Below are positions 8,932 to 18,071 of a stretch of DNA of 64,000 nt, one piece after another. Source of the stretch: Sphingomonadaceae bacterium (GTDB lineage Bacteria > Pseudomonadota > Alphaproteobacteria > Sphingomonadales > Sphingomonadaceae); contig JAFAZF010000001.1 of the NCBI GenBank assembly GCA_019239915.1, forward strand, positions 1 through 64,000, in the 5' to 3' direction. How positions within the stretch are numbered: the stretch's first letter is position 1; each line of letters opens with the position of its first letter. Under the pieces are notes generated by a model. It was not told the DNA's origin. It saw nothing but the letters and a program-made list of their open reading frames with translations, and searched no databases. The translations under genes were made by a program, and so were the position numbers.

Positions 8932-10572
8932 TCAGGCGGGTTCGCGGCGGCGGAAGCTATCGGCATCGGCGGCATCCCACCAGCGGCGCAGCGTGTCATG
9001 TTCGGTGCCCGCGATCAGTTCGCCCGGCTGCACGAAGGGATAGATCTCATCCATCTGGCGCATCTCGGCGACGTTGATTCGCTGCCGGAGATGCGAGGGC
9101 CGGAAATCGTCGGGCGAGTTGAGGCCGGCAGCGACGACGATGTCGTGCAGCGCGTGCAGCGTCGACTTCTGGAACCGCGCCACACGCTCGGCCTTGTCGT
9201 CGACGACCAAGCCGCGCTGCCGGGCCGGCGATTGCGTCGCGACCCCGGTCGGGCAGGTGTCGGTGTGACAGCGCATCGACTGGACGCAGCCGAGCGAGAA
9301 CATGAAGGCGCGCGCGGCGTTGCACCAGTCCGCTCCCAGCGCGGCGTTCATGGCGATCGCCGCGCCGGAGGCGACCTTGCCGGAGGCTGCGAGCTTCACC
9401 TTGTCCTTGAGCCCCGCGCCGACCAGACCGTTGCGCGCGATGATCAGCCCTTCTCGAAGGGGCATGCCGACGCGATCGGAGAGTTCGGCCGGCGCCGCGC
9501 CGGTGCCGCCCTCGGCGCCATCGATCACGATGAAGTCGAGCGTCGTGCCGAGCGCCAACATCGCCTTGATGATCGCATAGAGCTCGTGCGGGAAGCCGAC
9601 GCAGAGCTTGATGCCGACCGGCTTCCCGCCGGAAAGCTCACGCATCTTCACGGCGAATTCGACGAGTTGCTTGGGTGTCGAAAAGGCGCTGTGTGCGGGC
9701 GGCGAAATGCAGTCTTTCCCCATCTCGATGTCGCGCGTTCGGGAGATTTCCTGCGTCACCTTGGGTGCGGGCAACACGCCGCCGTGGCCCGGCTTGGCGC
9801 CCTGGCTGAGCTTGATCTCGGTCATCACTACGTTGTCGAGCTGCGCGCGATCGCGGAAATGCGCGGGATCGAAGCGGCCGTCCTTGTCGCGACAGCCGAA
9901 ATAGCCCGAGCCGAGCTCCCAGACGATGTCGCCGCCATGCTTGAGGTGATAGGGCGAGATGCTGCCCTCGCCAGTATCGTGATAGAAACCGCCGATCCGG
10001 GCGCCCTTGTTGAGCGCTTCGATCGCGTTCTGCCCGAGCGAGCCGAAGCTCATCGCCGAGATGTTGAGCCGTGCGGCATGATAGGGCTTGGCGCAGGTCT
10101 CGATGCCGACCGGAACGCGCGTCTCCTTGGGTGCGTCCTTGTTGGGGACCATCGAGTGAGCGAGCCACTCATATTCGCCAGAGTAGACGTCGAGTTCGGT
10201 GCCGAACGGATGGGAATCGATGTCGCCCTTCGCGCGCGCGTAGATGACCGAGCGCTCGTCGACGCTGAACGGCCGCCCCTCGAGATCGCCCTCGACGACA
10301 TAGGCGCGCAGGAACGGGCGCAGCCATTCGAAGAACCAGCGTATCCGTGCCGCGCCCGGGAAGTTGCGGCGCAGGCTGTGCTCGCTCTGGAAGAAGTCGA
10401 TCAGCGTGACGCCAAGGATCGGCAGCGTGACGGCGAGGCCCCAGGCGGCATGCGGATGATAGCGCGCCAGGAATATGAGGATCAGGCTCGCCGCAACCGC
10501 CAGCCACAGCACCGAGTTGCGCCCGATTCCCTGATCTGTGAACAGCGCCGCGCCCGCGTTCGGATTGGTCAT
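8932..10572 (-). CDS. FMN-binding glutamate-synthase-like protein
   Basis: 546 residues. Two N-terminal membrane segments (about residues 20-55) precede a TIM-barrel like the central domain of GltB. Seen are AMSFGSLGQNAIEALNKGA, the FMN-site block SQGAKPGHGGVLP, the glycine-rich VIDGAEGGTGAAPAELSD, and the iron-sulphur motif C-x5-C-x4-C in GCVQSMRCHTDTCPTG. There is no glutaminase domain, so it belongs to the stand-alone 'glutamate synthase domain' proteins anchored to the membrane; the real substrate is unknown. A strong AAGGGGGA ribosome-binding site precedes the ATG at 10572. Confidence 0.92.
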   Translation of the reverse strand: MTNPNAGAALFTDQGIGRNSVLWLAVAASLILIFLARYHPHAAWGLAVTLPILGVTLIDFFQSEHSLRRNFPGAARIRWFFEWLRPFLRAYVVEGDLEGRPFSVDERSVIYARAKGDIDSHPFGTELDVYSGEYEWLAHSMVPNKDAPKETRVPVGIETCAKPYHAARLNISAMSFGSLGQNAIEALNKGARIGGFYHDTGEGSISPYHLKHGGDIVWELGSGYFGCRDKDGRFDPAHFRDRAQLDNVVMTEIKLSQGAKPGHGGVLPAPKVTQEISRTRDIEMGKDCISPPAHSAFSTPKQLVEFAVKMRELSGGKPVGIKLCVGFPHELYAIIKAMLALGTTLDFIVIDGAEGGTGAAPAELSDRVGMPLREGLIIARNGLVGAGLKDKVKLAASGKVASGAAIAMNAALGADWCNAARAFMFSLGCVQSMRCHTDTCPTGVATQSPARQRGLVVDDKAERVARFQKSTLHALHDIVVAAGLNSPDDFRPSHLRQRINVAEMRQMDEIYPFVQPGELIAGTEHDTLRRWWDAADADSFRRREPA

Positions 10573-10650
10573 GCAGATCCCCCTTATCGCCGGCGAGGGC
10601 TAATTTGGTTTAGCGTCGCAGCGATGACGGGCAAGCGGCGCGGCGCTCGA

Positions 10651-10944
10651 TCAGTTCACGGTGCGCGGATCGCCCTCGGTGAAGTGCATCTTGCCCGCGA
10701 ACAGCGCGTCGAGCCGCTTGCGCAGCGCCTTTTCATATTCGCCTCGCGCCGCCGATCGCGGCCGGGTCAGCGAGATCTCCTTGGCGATCGCGGTCTTGAT
10801 CCGACCGATCGCATCCTTGTCGAGGATGCCGGCGTGGCACAGCTCGTTGCACAACTGGACCAGCCCCACCGCGGTCGCGTGGGCGCGCAGGCCGATCAGA
10901 TCGACCTCGTCATGAAGCTCCTTTTCGGATGCGATTTCGGGCAC
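10651..10944 (-). CDS. Small conserved hypothetical protein
   Basis: 97 residues from a GTG start with an AGGAGATGAG ribosome-binding site directly upstream. The sequence is helical and charged (EKELHDEVDLIGLRAHATA; RSAARGEYEKALRKRLDALF) with two cysteines in LCNELCHAG and no signal peptide or membrane segment. I do not recognise the family. Base use and the ribosome-binding site support a real gene. It lies between the glutamate-synthase-like gene and the Crp/Fnr regulator, all on the minus strand. Confidence 0.7.
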   Translation of the reverse strand: MPEIASEKELHDEVDLIGLRAHATAVGLVQLCNELCHAGILDKDAIGRIKTAIAKEISLTRPRSAARGEYEKALRKRLDALFAGKMHFTEGDPRTVN

Positions 10945-11011
10945 CTCTCATCTCCTGGTTTCTAGCGCGAACCTATCGCGCCGGCGGCCAGGAAGGAACC
11001 CGCTTCGGCAG

Positions 11012-11752
11012 CTAGGCTGTGGAATTCGGCAGCCAGCTCGTGTCGATCTCGGCAGAACGATCGATATAGTTGGCGAGGCCCGTCAGCCGTTGCTCGTCGA
11101 GAATGCGCATCGCGCCGCCGCCGCGCCGGATCAGGCCTTCCTCCTCGAGGCTGCGGATCATGCGGTTGACATGAACCGCGGTGAGCCCGGTGGCATCGCC
11201 GATCTGTTCCTGGGTGAGCGTGAGCGGAAAGCTGTCACGATGCTGATCGGGCTTCATCAGCCGCAGCCGGGTGAGAATATCGAGAAGCAGCGCGGCGACC
11301 CGCGCTCGCGCGGAGGTGCGGCCGAGCGACGCGAGCCGATCGGTGAGCGCGACCTGCTCGGCCTGCATCACCGCCATGATCAGCGCCGCCAGCCGCGGGT
11401 GCCGCTCGAACAGGTTACGCAACTCCAGCCTGTCGAAAGGACAGATCGTCACGTCAGTGAGCGCGCACAGCGTGTCCGGCGCGTCGCTGAAGGCGATCAC
11501 GGAGTGACCGAGCAGATCGCCGGGAAAGCTCAGCTTGAGGATCTGGCGGCTGCCGTCGTCGAGGCCGACCGAGCTGTATATCCAGCCTTTGCGCAGCACG
11601 AACAGCTCGCGCGCGCGATCATGCTCGCGGCGCACGACCGCGCCGCGCGGCAGCTTGCGCTCATGCTCCTCGAGCCTCGCAAGCGCATCTTCTTCGGCGG
11701 GCGTGAGCGCCAGATAGTGGCGCAACCGCTCCCCAAAACAACTCCCCGACAA
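11012..11752 (-). CDS. Crp/Fnr family transcriptional regulator
   Basis: 246 residues. Residues about 25-120 form a cyclic-nucleotide-binding fold (KLPRGAVVRREHDRARELFV; LKLSFPGDLLGHSVIAF); the dimer helix follows, and a winged helix with the recognition segment LTQEQIGDATGLTAVHVNR and RMIRSLEEEGLIRR lies near residues 175-220. No cysteine cluster for an iron-sulphur centre is seen, so it is not a classic oxygen-sensing Fnr. The only start that fits is a TTG at 11752, because an in-frame stop lies nine codons upstream. It diverges from murA. Confidence 0.9.
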   Translation of the reverse strand: MSGSCFGERLRHYLALTPAEEDALARLEEHERKLPRGAVVRREHDRARELFVLRKGWIYSSVGLDDGSRQILKLSFPGDLLGHSVIAFSDAPDTLCALTDVTICPFDRLELRNLFERHPRLAALIMAVMQAEQVALTDRLASLGRTSARARVAALLLDILTRLRLMKPDQHRDSFPLTLTQEQIGDATGLTAVHVNRMIRSLEEEGLIRRGGGAMRILDEQRLTGLANYIDRSAEIDTSWLPNSTA

Positions 11753-11898
11753 CGACGACCCCGTTTTCGCGATCCTTCAGCCCGCCCAACGGCTTAGCCA
11801 CATTCGGTCTCGTCCTGCTCTAACAACGATCAAGGTTGCCCGGCGTGAGCGTGCGAAGGCCCGCTTGCGCGACCGCGAGCGCGCGATAAGGCGTTGTC

Positions 11899-13182
11899 AT
11901 GGATCAGATCATCATCCGGGGCGGCAACCGGCTCTCCGGGCGCGTGCCCATTTCGGGCGCAAAGAACGCGGCGCTGACGCTGCTGCCCTGCGCGCTGCTG
12001 AGCGATCAGCCGTTGACGCTGCGCAACCTCCCGCGCCTCGCCGACGTCGAAGGATTCGGCCATCTTCTCAACGAGCTCGGCGTCTCGACCAAGCTCGAGC
12101 GAGGCCGCGCCGAGGAGCCGGGGCGGGTGATCACGCTCAACGCCGCCGATATCGCCTCGACCGTCGCGCCCTATGAGATGGTCCGCAAGATGCGCGCCTC
12201 GATCGTCGTGCTCGGCCCTCTGCTCGCGCGCGCCGGCGAAGCGACGGTGTCGCTGCCCGGTGGCTGCGCGATCGGCAATCGCCCGATCGACTTTCACCTG
12301 AAGGCGCTCGAAGCGCTCGGCGCGACGATCGAACTCGCGGCCGGCTATGTGAAGGCGACCGCGCCGAAAGGCGGGCTTGTCGGTGGGCGCGTCGTGCTGC
12401 CGTTCCCGTCGGTCGGCGCGACCGAGAACGCGCTGATGGCGGCCGCGCTCGCCAAGGGCGAAAGCGTGATCGAGAACGCCGCGCGAGAGCCCGAGATCAT
12501 CGATCTCTGCCACTGCCTGATCGCGATGGGCTCGATGATCGATGGCATCGGCAGCGACCGGATCGCGATCCAGGGCCGATCCGCGCTCAACGGCGCCGAG
12601 TATCGCGTGATGCCGGATCGGATCGAGGCGGGTAGCTATGCATGCGCGGCGGCGATCACGGGCGGCGAACTGACGCTCGTCGGTGCCCGTGCGGCCGATC
12701 TCCACGCCGTGATCGAGAGCTTCGCCGAGGCAGGCGTCGCGATCACCGAGACGAACGAAGGCCTCGATGTGAAGGCGAACGGCAAGCTCCGGCCGCTGAC
12801 GATCTCCACTGCGCCCTACCCTGCCTTCCCGACCGACATGCAGGCGCAGTTCATGGCGATGCTGTGCCTGGCTGACGGTGCCAGCGTGCTCACCGAGACG
12901 ATTTTCGAGAACCGCTACATGCACGTGCCCGAGCTCGGCCGCATGGGCGCCGACATCCAGGTCCGCGGGCGCACGGCGGTGGTGCGCGGTGTCGATCGGC
13001 TCGTCGGTGCCGAGGTGATGGCGACGGACCTGCGCGCTTCGATGAGCCTCGTGCTCGCCGGCCTCGCCGCCGAAGGCGAGACACGCGTCCATCGCGTCTA
13101 TCATCTCGATCGCGGCTACGAACGACTCGAGGAGAAGCTCTCGGCGGTCGGCGCGGACATCGAGCGCCGGTCGGAGGGGTAG
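11899..13182 (+). CDS. murA: UDP-N-acetylglucosamine 1-carboxyvinyltransferase
   Basis: 427 residues, normal MurA length. It transfers enolpyruvate from phosphoenolpyruvate to UDP-GlcNAc, the first committed step of peptidoglycan synthesis, in the cytoplasm. Lys22-Asn23 in [14 protein letters not shown] and the catalytic Cys123 in [16 protein letters not shown] (the Cys115 equivalent, target of fosfomycin) are present. Other family blocks are [18 protein letters not shown] and [17 protein letters not shown]. The gene stands alone, divergent from the Crp/Fnr gene and convergent with the glutathione transferase gene. Confidence 0.97.
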   Translation: MDQIIIRGGNRLSGRVPISGAKNAALTLLPCALLSDQPLTLRNLPRLADVEGFGHLLNELGVSTKLERGRAEEPGRVITLNAADIASTVAPYEMVRKMRASIVVLGPLLARAGEATVSLPGGCAIGNRPIDFHLKALEALGATIELAAGYVKATAPKGGLVGGRVVLPFPSVGATENALMAAALAKGESVIENAAREPEIIDLCHCLIAMGSMIDGIGSDRIAIQGRSALNGAEYRVMPDRIEAGSYACAAAITGGELTLVGARAADLHAVIESFAEAGVAITETNEGLDVKANGKLRPLTISTAPYPAFPTDMQAQFMAMLCLADGASVLTETIFENRYMHVPELGRMGADIQVRGRTAVVRGVDRLVGAEVMATDLRASMSLVLAGLAAEGETRVHRVYHLDRGYERLEEKLSAVGADIERRSEG

Positions 13183-13232
13183 GATCTCCTTCCGCCCTGC
13201 CCGAGTTCACGCGGGAGGGGCGCGCGGGCGCG

Positions 13233-13946
13233 TCAGCTCTGCGTCGCCGTGCTCTTCGCGGTTTGGCCGAACAGGATTTTCCGCTCTTCATCGGTGCGGA
13301 TGCCCGCCTGGTTCGGGTTGACCTCCTGTCCCTTGGCATAGGCGCGCTCGGTGCCAGGCCGCGTCTTCACGCTTTCGAACCAGCGCTTGATGTGCGCGAA
13401 CTCATCGAGCGATTGACCCTGTGCCTCATACGGTACGACCCAGGGGTAGATCGCCATGTCGGCGATCGAGTAGCTCTCGCCGGCAACGAATGCGCGATCG
13501 GCGAGCCGGCGATCGAGCACGCCGTAGTGCCGATTGGTCTCGCTGACGTAGCGATCGATCGCGTAGGGAAGCTTCTCCGGCGCGTAATTCCGGAAATGGT
13601 GGTTCTGTCCGGCCATCGGGCCGAGCCCGCCAATCTGCCAGAACAGCCACTGCAGCACCTCAGCGCGGCCGCGGATAGCCTGCGGGATGAACGCCTGATG
13701 CTTGTCGGCGAGGTACAGCAGGATCGCGCCCGATTCGAACAGCGAGATCGGCGCACCGCCGTCGGCCGGCGCGAGGTCGATAATCGCGGGCATACGGTTG
13801 TTGGGCGCTATCTTGAGGAAATCGGGCTGGAATTGCTCGCCCTTGCCGATGTTCACCGGCACGATGCGGTAGTCGATGCCCGCTTCCTCGAGGAAGAGGG
13901 TGATCTTGTGACCGTTGGGCGTCGGCCAATAATGCAGCTCGATCAT
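13233..13946 (-). CDS. Glutathione S-transferase, YghU/YfcG type
   Basis: 237 residues. The thioredoxin-like N-terminal half contains NGHKITLFLEEAGIDYRIV, APNNRMPAI and the glutathione-contacting FESGAILLYLADK; the helical C-terminal half has GPMAGQNHHFRNYAPEKLPY and YSIADMAIYPWV. The combination of an asparagine instead of a catalytic serine or tyrosine (PNGHK) and the QNHHF block is typical of the YghU/YfcG nu class, which reduces disulphides. I chose the ATG at 13946; upstream in-frame sequence overlaps noncoding DNA. Confidence 0.9.
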   Translation of the reverse strand: MIELHYWPTPNGHKITLFLEEAGIDYRIVPVNIGKGEQFQPDFLKIAPNNRMPAIIDLAPADGGAPISLFESGAILLYLADKHQAFIPQAIRGRAEVLQWLFWQIGGLGPMAGQNHHFRNYAPEKLPYAIDRYVSETNRHYGVLDRRLADRAFVAGESYSIADMAIYPWVVPYEAQGQSLDEFAHIKRWFESVKTRPGTERAYAKGQEVNPNQAGIRTDEERKILFGQTAKSTATQS

Positions 13947-14051
13947 TGCGCGCTCCCTCGCCGCTGAACCTCCGCCAGATAGGGTCCGCGTCGTTCCACG
14001 GGAACCCCGAGCCCTCCTCGCGCGTCGAAAAGCGCGAAAAGGAGATCGAAT

Positions 14052-14246
14052 ATGCTCGGCAAGATCATCGGTGCGCTCGTCGGCGAGAAGATCGCGAAGG
14101 AGCATGGCGGGGACGGCGTGAAGGGCGCGCTCACCGGCGCGGTCGCAGCCGCGCTCGCCAAGCGGCTGAGCCTGCCTGCGCTGCTCGCGCTCGGCGGCTT
14201 CGCGGCCTACCGGAAGTACAAGGGCGACAAAGCAGCGACCGCGTAA
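14052..14246 (+). CDS. Small conserved hypothetical protein, Gly/Ala-rich
   Basis: 64 residues with an AAAAGGAGA ribosome-binding site upstream of the ATG. The protein is rich in glycine, alanine and leucine (IIGALVGEKIAKEHGG; ALTGAVAAALAKRL; ALLALGGFAAYRKYKG). One moderately hydrophobic C-terminal segment could enter a membrane. Such tiny proteins are frequent in sphingomonads; I know no function. It lies between the divergent glutathione transferase gene and the convergent mnmA. Confidence 0.7.
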   Translation: MLGKIIGALVGEKIAKEHGGDGVKGALTGAVAAALAKRLSLPALLALGGFAAYRKYKGDKAATA

Positions 14247-14340
14247 GTCGGTTCGCTTCTTCGGCTGGGAACGAAGCTAGGCGGCAGCTCAGGCGCGAAC
14301 GCCGATCTACCCGGATAGGTGCTCTGGAGAAGAAAGCCGG

Positions 14341-15450
14341 TTACGCGGCGGCGGGCTCGCTTAGCGCGGGCTGGGTCGCGACGATCCAGCCACCGCCGAC
14401 GACGCGCGTCCCATCGTAGAGCACGGCTGCCTGGCCGGGGGCGACTCCATATTCGGGCACGGCGAAGCGGACGGTGTCGCCGGCGAGCCGCGCAGGCGTC
14501 GGTCGCGCCATGGAGCGGACCTTTACGGCGAGTGGTCCCGACGTCGGACCGAGCGCGTTCAAGTCGATCAGCTGCGCGGCGGCCACGGCAAGTGCTTCCC
14601 TGGGGCCGACGACGACACGCCTCTCCGCCGCCTCGATGCGGACGACATATAGCGGCGCGGTCGTTCCGCCGATGGCGATGCCGCGCCGCTGCCCGACGGT
14701 GAAGCCGCCGATGCCGCCGTGCCGCCCCAGCACGCGGCCTTCAAGGTCGACGATGTCGCCGCTCACGGCGGCCGCGGGCGCGAGCTTCCGCACCAGCGCG
14801 GCGTGATCGCCGTCGGGAACGAAGCAGATGTCCTGGCTGTCCGGCTTCCCGGCGACGCCGAGCCCGAGCTGCGCCGCGATCTCGCGCACGCGCGACTTCG
14901 GCAGATCGCCGAGCGGGAAGCGCAGATAGTCGAGCTGAGACCTCGTCGTCGCGAACAGGAAGTAGCTCTGGTCGCGCGCCGGATCGATCGCGCGGTGCAG
15001 CTCCGGCCCGTCACTGCCGACGATGCGACGGACATAATGGCCGGTGGCGAGGCAGTCCGCGCCGAGCTCACGCGCGAGCCCGAGCAGATCGGTGAACTTC
15101 ACGCCCTCGTTGCACCGCACGCAGGGGATCGGCGTCCGCCCGGCGGCATAGTCGGCGGCAAAGCGGTCGATCACCGTCTCGCGGAAGCGGGTGGAGTGGT
15201 CGAAGACATAATGCGCGATGCCGAGCTTCTCGGCGACGGCGCGAGCGTCGGCGATATCGCGGCCGGCGCAGCAGCTGCCCGCACGACCGCTCGCAGCGCC
15301 GTGATCGTAGAGCTGCAGCGTCACGCCGATCGTCTCGGCGCCGCTCGCCTGCGCCAGCGCCGCCACGACCGAGCTGTCGACGCCGCCGGACATGGCGACG
15401 ACGATGCGCGACCGCTCGGCCGGGCGAGGCAGCTGGAAATCCGCGTTCAT
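14341..15450 (-). CDS. mnmA: tRNA-specific 2-thiouridylase MnmA
   Basis: 369 residues. The enzyme thiolates C2 of uridine 34 in the Lys, Glu and Gln tRNAs, using ATP and sulphur relayed as a persulphide. The PP-loop SGGVDS is at 21-26, the first catalytic cysteine Cys110 is in [11 protein letters not shown], the GHYVRR block follows, and the second cysteine Cys209 is in [12 protein letters not shown]. The C-terminal beta domain is complete ([10 protein letters not shown]). I chose the ATG at 15450 because the family starts near there; a 13-codon extension is possible but unlikely. Confidence 0.96.
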   Translation of the reverse strand: MNADFQLPRPAERSRIVVAMSGGVDSSVVAALAQASGAETIGVTLQLYDHGAASGRAGSCCAGRDIADARAVAEKLGIAHYVFDHSTRFRETVIDRFAADYAAGRTPIPCVRCNEGVKFTDLLGLARELGADCLATGHYVRRIVGSDGPELHRAIDPARDQSYFLFATTRSQLDYLRFPLGDLPKSRVREIAAQLGLGVAGKPDSQDICFVPDGDHAALVRKLAPAAAVSGDIVDLEGRVLGRHGGIGGFTVGQRRGIAIGGTTAPLYVVRIEAAERRVVVGPREALAVAAAQLIDLNALGPTSGPLAVKVRSMARPTPARLAGDTVRFAVPEYGVAPGQAAVLYDGTRVVGGGWIVATQPALSEPAAA

Positions 15451-15596
15451 GGGCGGCGCCTCATATAGCGGTCGGCCGGACAAGAACACCCGGTGGGATT
15501 TGCGCAGGAATGCCGAACCTCGTTCGCTTGCCGGCTTTACCTCGCCTTAGCTCTGATCGGGGTAGGGACGCCGCTCGCGAGTCATGGGAGTGGTCG

Positions 15597-15914
15597 ATGG
15601 ACCTGAGCTTCAGGTTCGAACGCATGCGTCAACGCCGGGTGGCGATACCGATGGCCGACGGCGGGCTTCTGCTCGCCGCGTCTGCGGTCGCGCAGGCTGC
15701 GACGCCGACCGCCGCCGCGGCGGCGCGCTTGGCGCCGATCGGGGGAGCGGCGATCGACCAGCGCCGCGCCATCGTCCTGCTCTTGTCGGGTGGTAGCGGC
15801 TGGGCCGGTGCCGCAGCTTCGCTTGGCGGCAGCTTCCATCCGCGGATCGCGGCGGCGGCGGCTGGCAAGGCGGGGTCAACACTCATGAAGCCGGGCTTTA
15901 CCTTCGCGTTTTAG
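15597..15914 (+). CDS. Small hypothetical protein, alanine-rich
   Basis: 105 residues from an ATG six bases after a GGGAG ribosome-binding site. The N-terminus is basic (RFERMRQRRVAIP), followed by an alanine-rich moderately hydrophobic stretch (GGLLLAASAVAQAATP), a glycine-rich middle and the C-terminus LMKPGFTFAF. It could be a membrane or exported protein. I recognise no family, and overlapping frames on both strands are also open, so this may not be a gene. It precedes sciP by about 75 bases. Confidence 0.35.
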   Translation: MDLSFRFERMRQRRVAIPMADGGLLLAASAVAQAATPTAAAAARLAPIGGAAIDQRRAIVLLLSGGSGWAGAAASLGGSFHPRIAAAAAGKAGSTLMKPGFTFAF

Positions 15915-15990
15915 CGTTCCTTCAAGGGGAAGGCGCTAGGAGGACCATGGTGGGAGCACAACGGACCTGCGGGTCGTGTTGGGGTAGTCG

Positions 15991-16290
15991 ATGATTGAGA
16001 ATCAGAAGATCCGTCCAGCGCAGGTGATCGGTCCGCTCGGCGAACCGCTCACCATCGATTCGCTGCCGCCCCCCGACACGCGCCGTTGGGTGGTGCGTCG
16101 CAAGGCCGAGGTGGTCGCCGCGGTCAACGGTGGGCTGCTCACCGTGGACGAGGTATGCGATCGCTACAGCCTCAGCCTCGAGGAATTCGCGGGCTGGCAG
16201 CGCGCCGTCGATCGCTCTGGCATGCCGGGGCTACGGGTCACGCGCATCCAGCACTATAAATCGCTGTACGAGCGCCAGCAGAAATATTGA
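15991..16290 (+). CDS. sciP: CtrA inhibitor SciP (DUF1153)
   Basis: 99 residues. The pattern PLGEPLTIDSLPPPDTRRWV, then VRRKAEVVAAVNGGLLT, CDRYSLSLEEF and LRVTRIQHYK is that of SciP, the small helix-turn-helix protein of alphaproteobacteria that binds the master cell-cycle regulator CtrA and blocks its recruitment of RNA polymerase. Length and all blocks match, so it should be functional. No CtrA gene is in this window. Confidence 0.93.
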   Translation: MIENQKIRPAQVIGPLGEPLTIDSLPPPDTRRWVVRRKAEVVAAVNGGLLTVDEVCDRYSLSLEEFAGWQRAVDRSGMPGLRVTRIQHYKSLYERQQKY

Positions 16291-16318
16291 GCGCGCCGCG
16301 ACCGCGGCGCCCACGAAC

Positions 16319-16360
16319 AAGCCGCACGGGGCGGGCCGGACCAGGCTCGCCCCGCTTGTG
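16319..16360 (+). terminator. Probable terminator after sciP
   Basis: About 35 bases after the sciP stop, arms containing CGGGGCG and CGCCCCG, extended outward by AAGC/GCTT, can pair around a 13-base loop. A T-rich tail (TTGTGTTT) follows but is not a clean run, so it may be a weak terminator. Confidence 0.45.
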
Positions 16361-16503
16361 TTTCGGGCTCCTCCTGTGGTGCAGCCGAACGATCGGTGCG
16401 TTGCCGGAACCAGTCCGCTTCCTCACGCGTATTTTGCGCCAGTTCGTCGCCTCAGCGCGGAGCCTCGGCGACGCGGCGCGACGTGCGCAGAGGAGGAAAA
16501 ACC

Positions 16504-16761
16504 ATGGGCATCATTCTTTGGCTGATCGTCGGCGGTGTCGTCGGCTGGCTCGCGAGCATTGTCATGCGCACCGATGCGCAGCAGGGCATCGTGCTCAACA
16601 TCGTCGTCGGCATCGTCGGCGCGTTCCTCGGCGGCCTGATCATGGGCCGCGGCGAGATCAACAATTCCGGCCTCACGCTCGAGACCTTCCTGGTCTCGCT
16701 CGTCGGCGCAATCATCCTGCTGGCGATCGTCAACCTGGTGCGTCGCGGCACGGTTCGCTGA
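16504..16761 (+). CDS. GlsB/YeaQ/YmgE family stress-response membrane protein
   Basis: 85 residues with three hydrophobic segments and the family pattern IILWLIVGGVVGWLASIVM, a QQGIVLNIVVGIVGAFLGG block and a final VRRGTVR. This transglycosylase-associated (PF04226) family is small, in the inner membrane and often induced by stress; its activity is not known. The AGAGGAGG ribosome-binding site before the ATG is strong. A second member of the family is at 17633-17893. A strong terminator follows. Confidence 0.9.
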   Translation: MGIILWLIVGGVVGWLASIVMRTDAQQGIVLNIVVGIVGAFLGGLIMGRGEINNSGLTLETFLVSLVGAIILLAIVNLVRRGTVR

Positions 16762-16784
16762 CGTCGTCAGGGATTTTAACGGTC

Positions 16785-16818
16785 AGGCCGCGTCGGCGTC
16801 CGCCGGCGCGGCCTTTTC
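16785..16818 (+). terminator. Rho-independent terminator
   Basis: A 13-base-pair stem with a four-base loop (arm AGGCCGCGTCGGC, 16785-16797, against 16802-16814, one G-T pair) is followed directly by a T run (TTTTCG). It ends the transcript of the GlsB-type gene. Confidence 0.85.
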
Positions 16819-16826
16819 GTTACACG

Positions 16827-17537
16827 TCACTCGAGTTCGAAACTGACGTTCACGGTGACGTCGAGATTCTGGCTGCCGGCCTCGATCGGTGTCGGCGCGG
16901 CATCGGCCTTCATGCGCATCGCCATCATCGGACGGATCGGCCCGGGCGCGCTCATGCCTGATTCGTTGATTGCCGCGATCCGCGCGACCCGCATTCCCGC
17001 CGCTTTCGCGTAGAGCTCGGCGCGTCCCCGCGCGATCGCGATCGCCTGCGCACGCGCTTCGTCGAGCGCCGCGTCGGGATGTTCGACCGAGAGGCTCGGT
17101 CCGTCGATCTGGTTGATGCCCTGGCAGACCAGCGCGTCGAGGATCGCGCCGGCGCGAGCGATATCATGGAAGCGGATCGAAAGCTGGTCGGAAGCTTGGT
17201 AGCCGGTCAGCACCGGCGGCTGATTGTCACCATAGCGAAATTGCGGCTGAAGGTTGAGCGTGGCGGTCGCGATATCCTTGTCGGCGATCCCCGCATGCCT
17301 GAGCGCGGCGATCGCGGCGGTCATCGCTCGGGCGTTCGCTGCCATCGCGTCGCTTGCTTTTGCCGCCTGCGTGACCACGCCGGCGGTGATCGTCGCGAGA
17401 TCGGGCACGCGCACGGCCTCGCCGGTCGCCACAATGTCGAGCTTCGTCGACGCGCGTGACGGCAATGGATCGGCGATGGCGGCCGCAGGCAGCGTAGCGG
17501 ACAACGCTGCGAGAGCCAGCATGATCGGGTGGCGCAT
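16827..17537 (-). CDS. SIMPL-domain (DUF541) periplasmic protein
   Basis: 236 residues. A cleavable signal peptide (PIMLALAALSATLPAAAIA) is followed by the SIMPL domain: LDIVATGEAVRVPDLATI at the N-terminus, VVTQAAKASDAMAANA, NLQPQFRY, YQASDQLSIRF and the C-terminal LDVTVNVSFEL strand. Family members (BP26, YggE) form ring-like assemblies and are linked to oxidative stress, but the activity is not known. I chose the ATG at 17537, which follows an AGGAGA-type ribosome-binding site and starts the signal peptide. Confidence 0.88.
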   Translation of the reverse strand: MRHPIMLALAALSATLPAAAIADPLPSRASTKLDIVATGEAVRVPDLATITAGVVTQAAKASDAMAANARAMTAAIAALRHAGIADKDIATATLNLQPQFRYGDNQPPVLTGYQASDQLSIRFHDIARAGAILDALVCQGINQIDGPSLSVEHPDAALDEARAQAIAIARGRAELYAKAAGMRVARIAAINESGMSAPGPIRPMMAMRMKADAAPTPIEAGSQNLDVTVNVSFELE

Positions 17538-17632
17538 TTCATCTCCTCCGGAATGGGCGGATCGCCCGTGACGCACCGGTCGCGTCGCACCCCGCGGCTG
17601 CACCACGGCTGAAACGCGCGCTCAGCCGCCGT

Positions 17633-17893
17633 TCAGGCGCCGTGGCGCCGCATTGCGAACCGGTAGACGATGAGCACCACGATCGCGCCGATCGCGGCGC
17701 TGATCCAGGCGCCGGGTTGGGTGGGCGTGTAGAACCCTGCCGACTGACCGACGAAGCCGGCAAGGAGGGCACCCGCAATGCCAAGCAATATCGGCACGAT
17801 GAAACCGCCGGGATCGCGTACCGGGGCGGCGAACCTGGCGAGCACGCCCGCGACGATGCCAATGAAGATCCAGCCGAGAGCCGCGCCCTCCAT
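17633..17893 (-). CDS. GlsB/YeaQ/YmgE family membrane protein
   Basis: 86 residues, three hydrophobic segments (GWIFIGIVAGVLARF; GGFIVPILLGIAGALLAGFV; AWISAAIGAIVVLIVYRFAM) and the family RDPGG loop. It is a more distant member of the same PF04226 family as the gene at 16504-16761 and points the other way. Function is unknown; inner-membrane location is predicted. Confidence 0.85.
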   Translation of the reverse strand: MEGAALGWIFIGIVAGVLARFAAPVRDPGGFIVPILLGIAGALLAGFVGQSAGFYTPTQPGAWISAAIGAIVVLIVYRFAMRRHGA

Positions 17894-18071
17894 CTGTCAT
17901 CCTCAAACTTTTGTTCTGCCGGCCATGATGTCCGCACGAGCGGCTGTGGGCAAGGCCCGATTCGGTTCGATCGTCCCGACTAGCCTTGTCTTGAGCGTGG
18001 TGACTTATTCGGCTAATACAGCGTGGCCTGTACGATGATAACGCCACGGGGAAGGGTAAGGCGCTGACGCC

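Noticed and set aside
8386-10965. A long open frame of 859 codons on the plus strand
   Set aside because: It lies antisense to the DUF488 and glutamate-synthase-like genes and shows only arginine/histidine-rich sequence typical of a GC-rich shadow frame.
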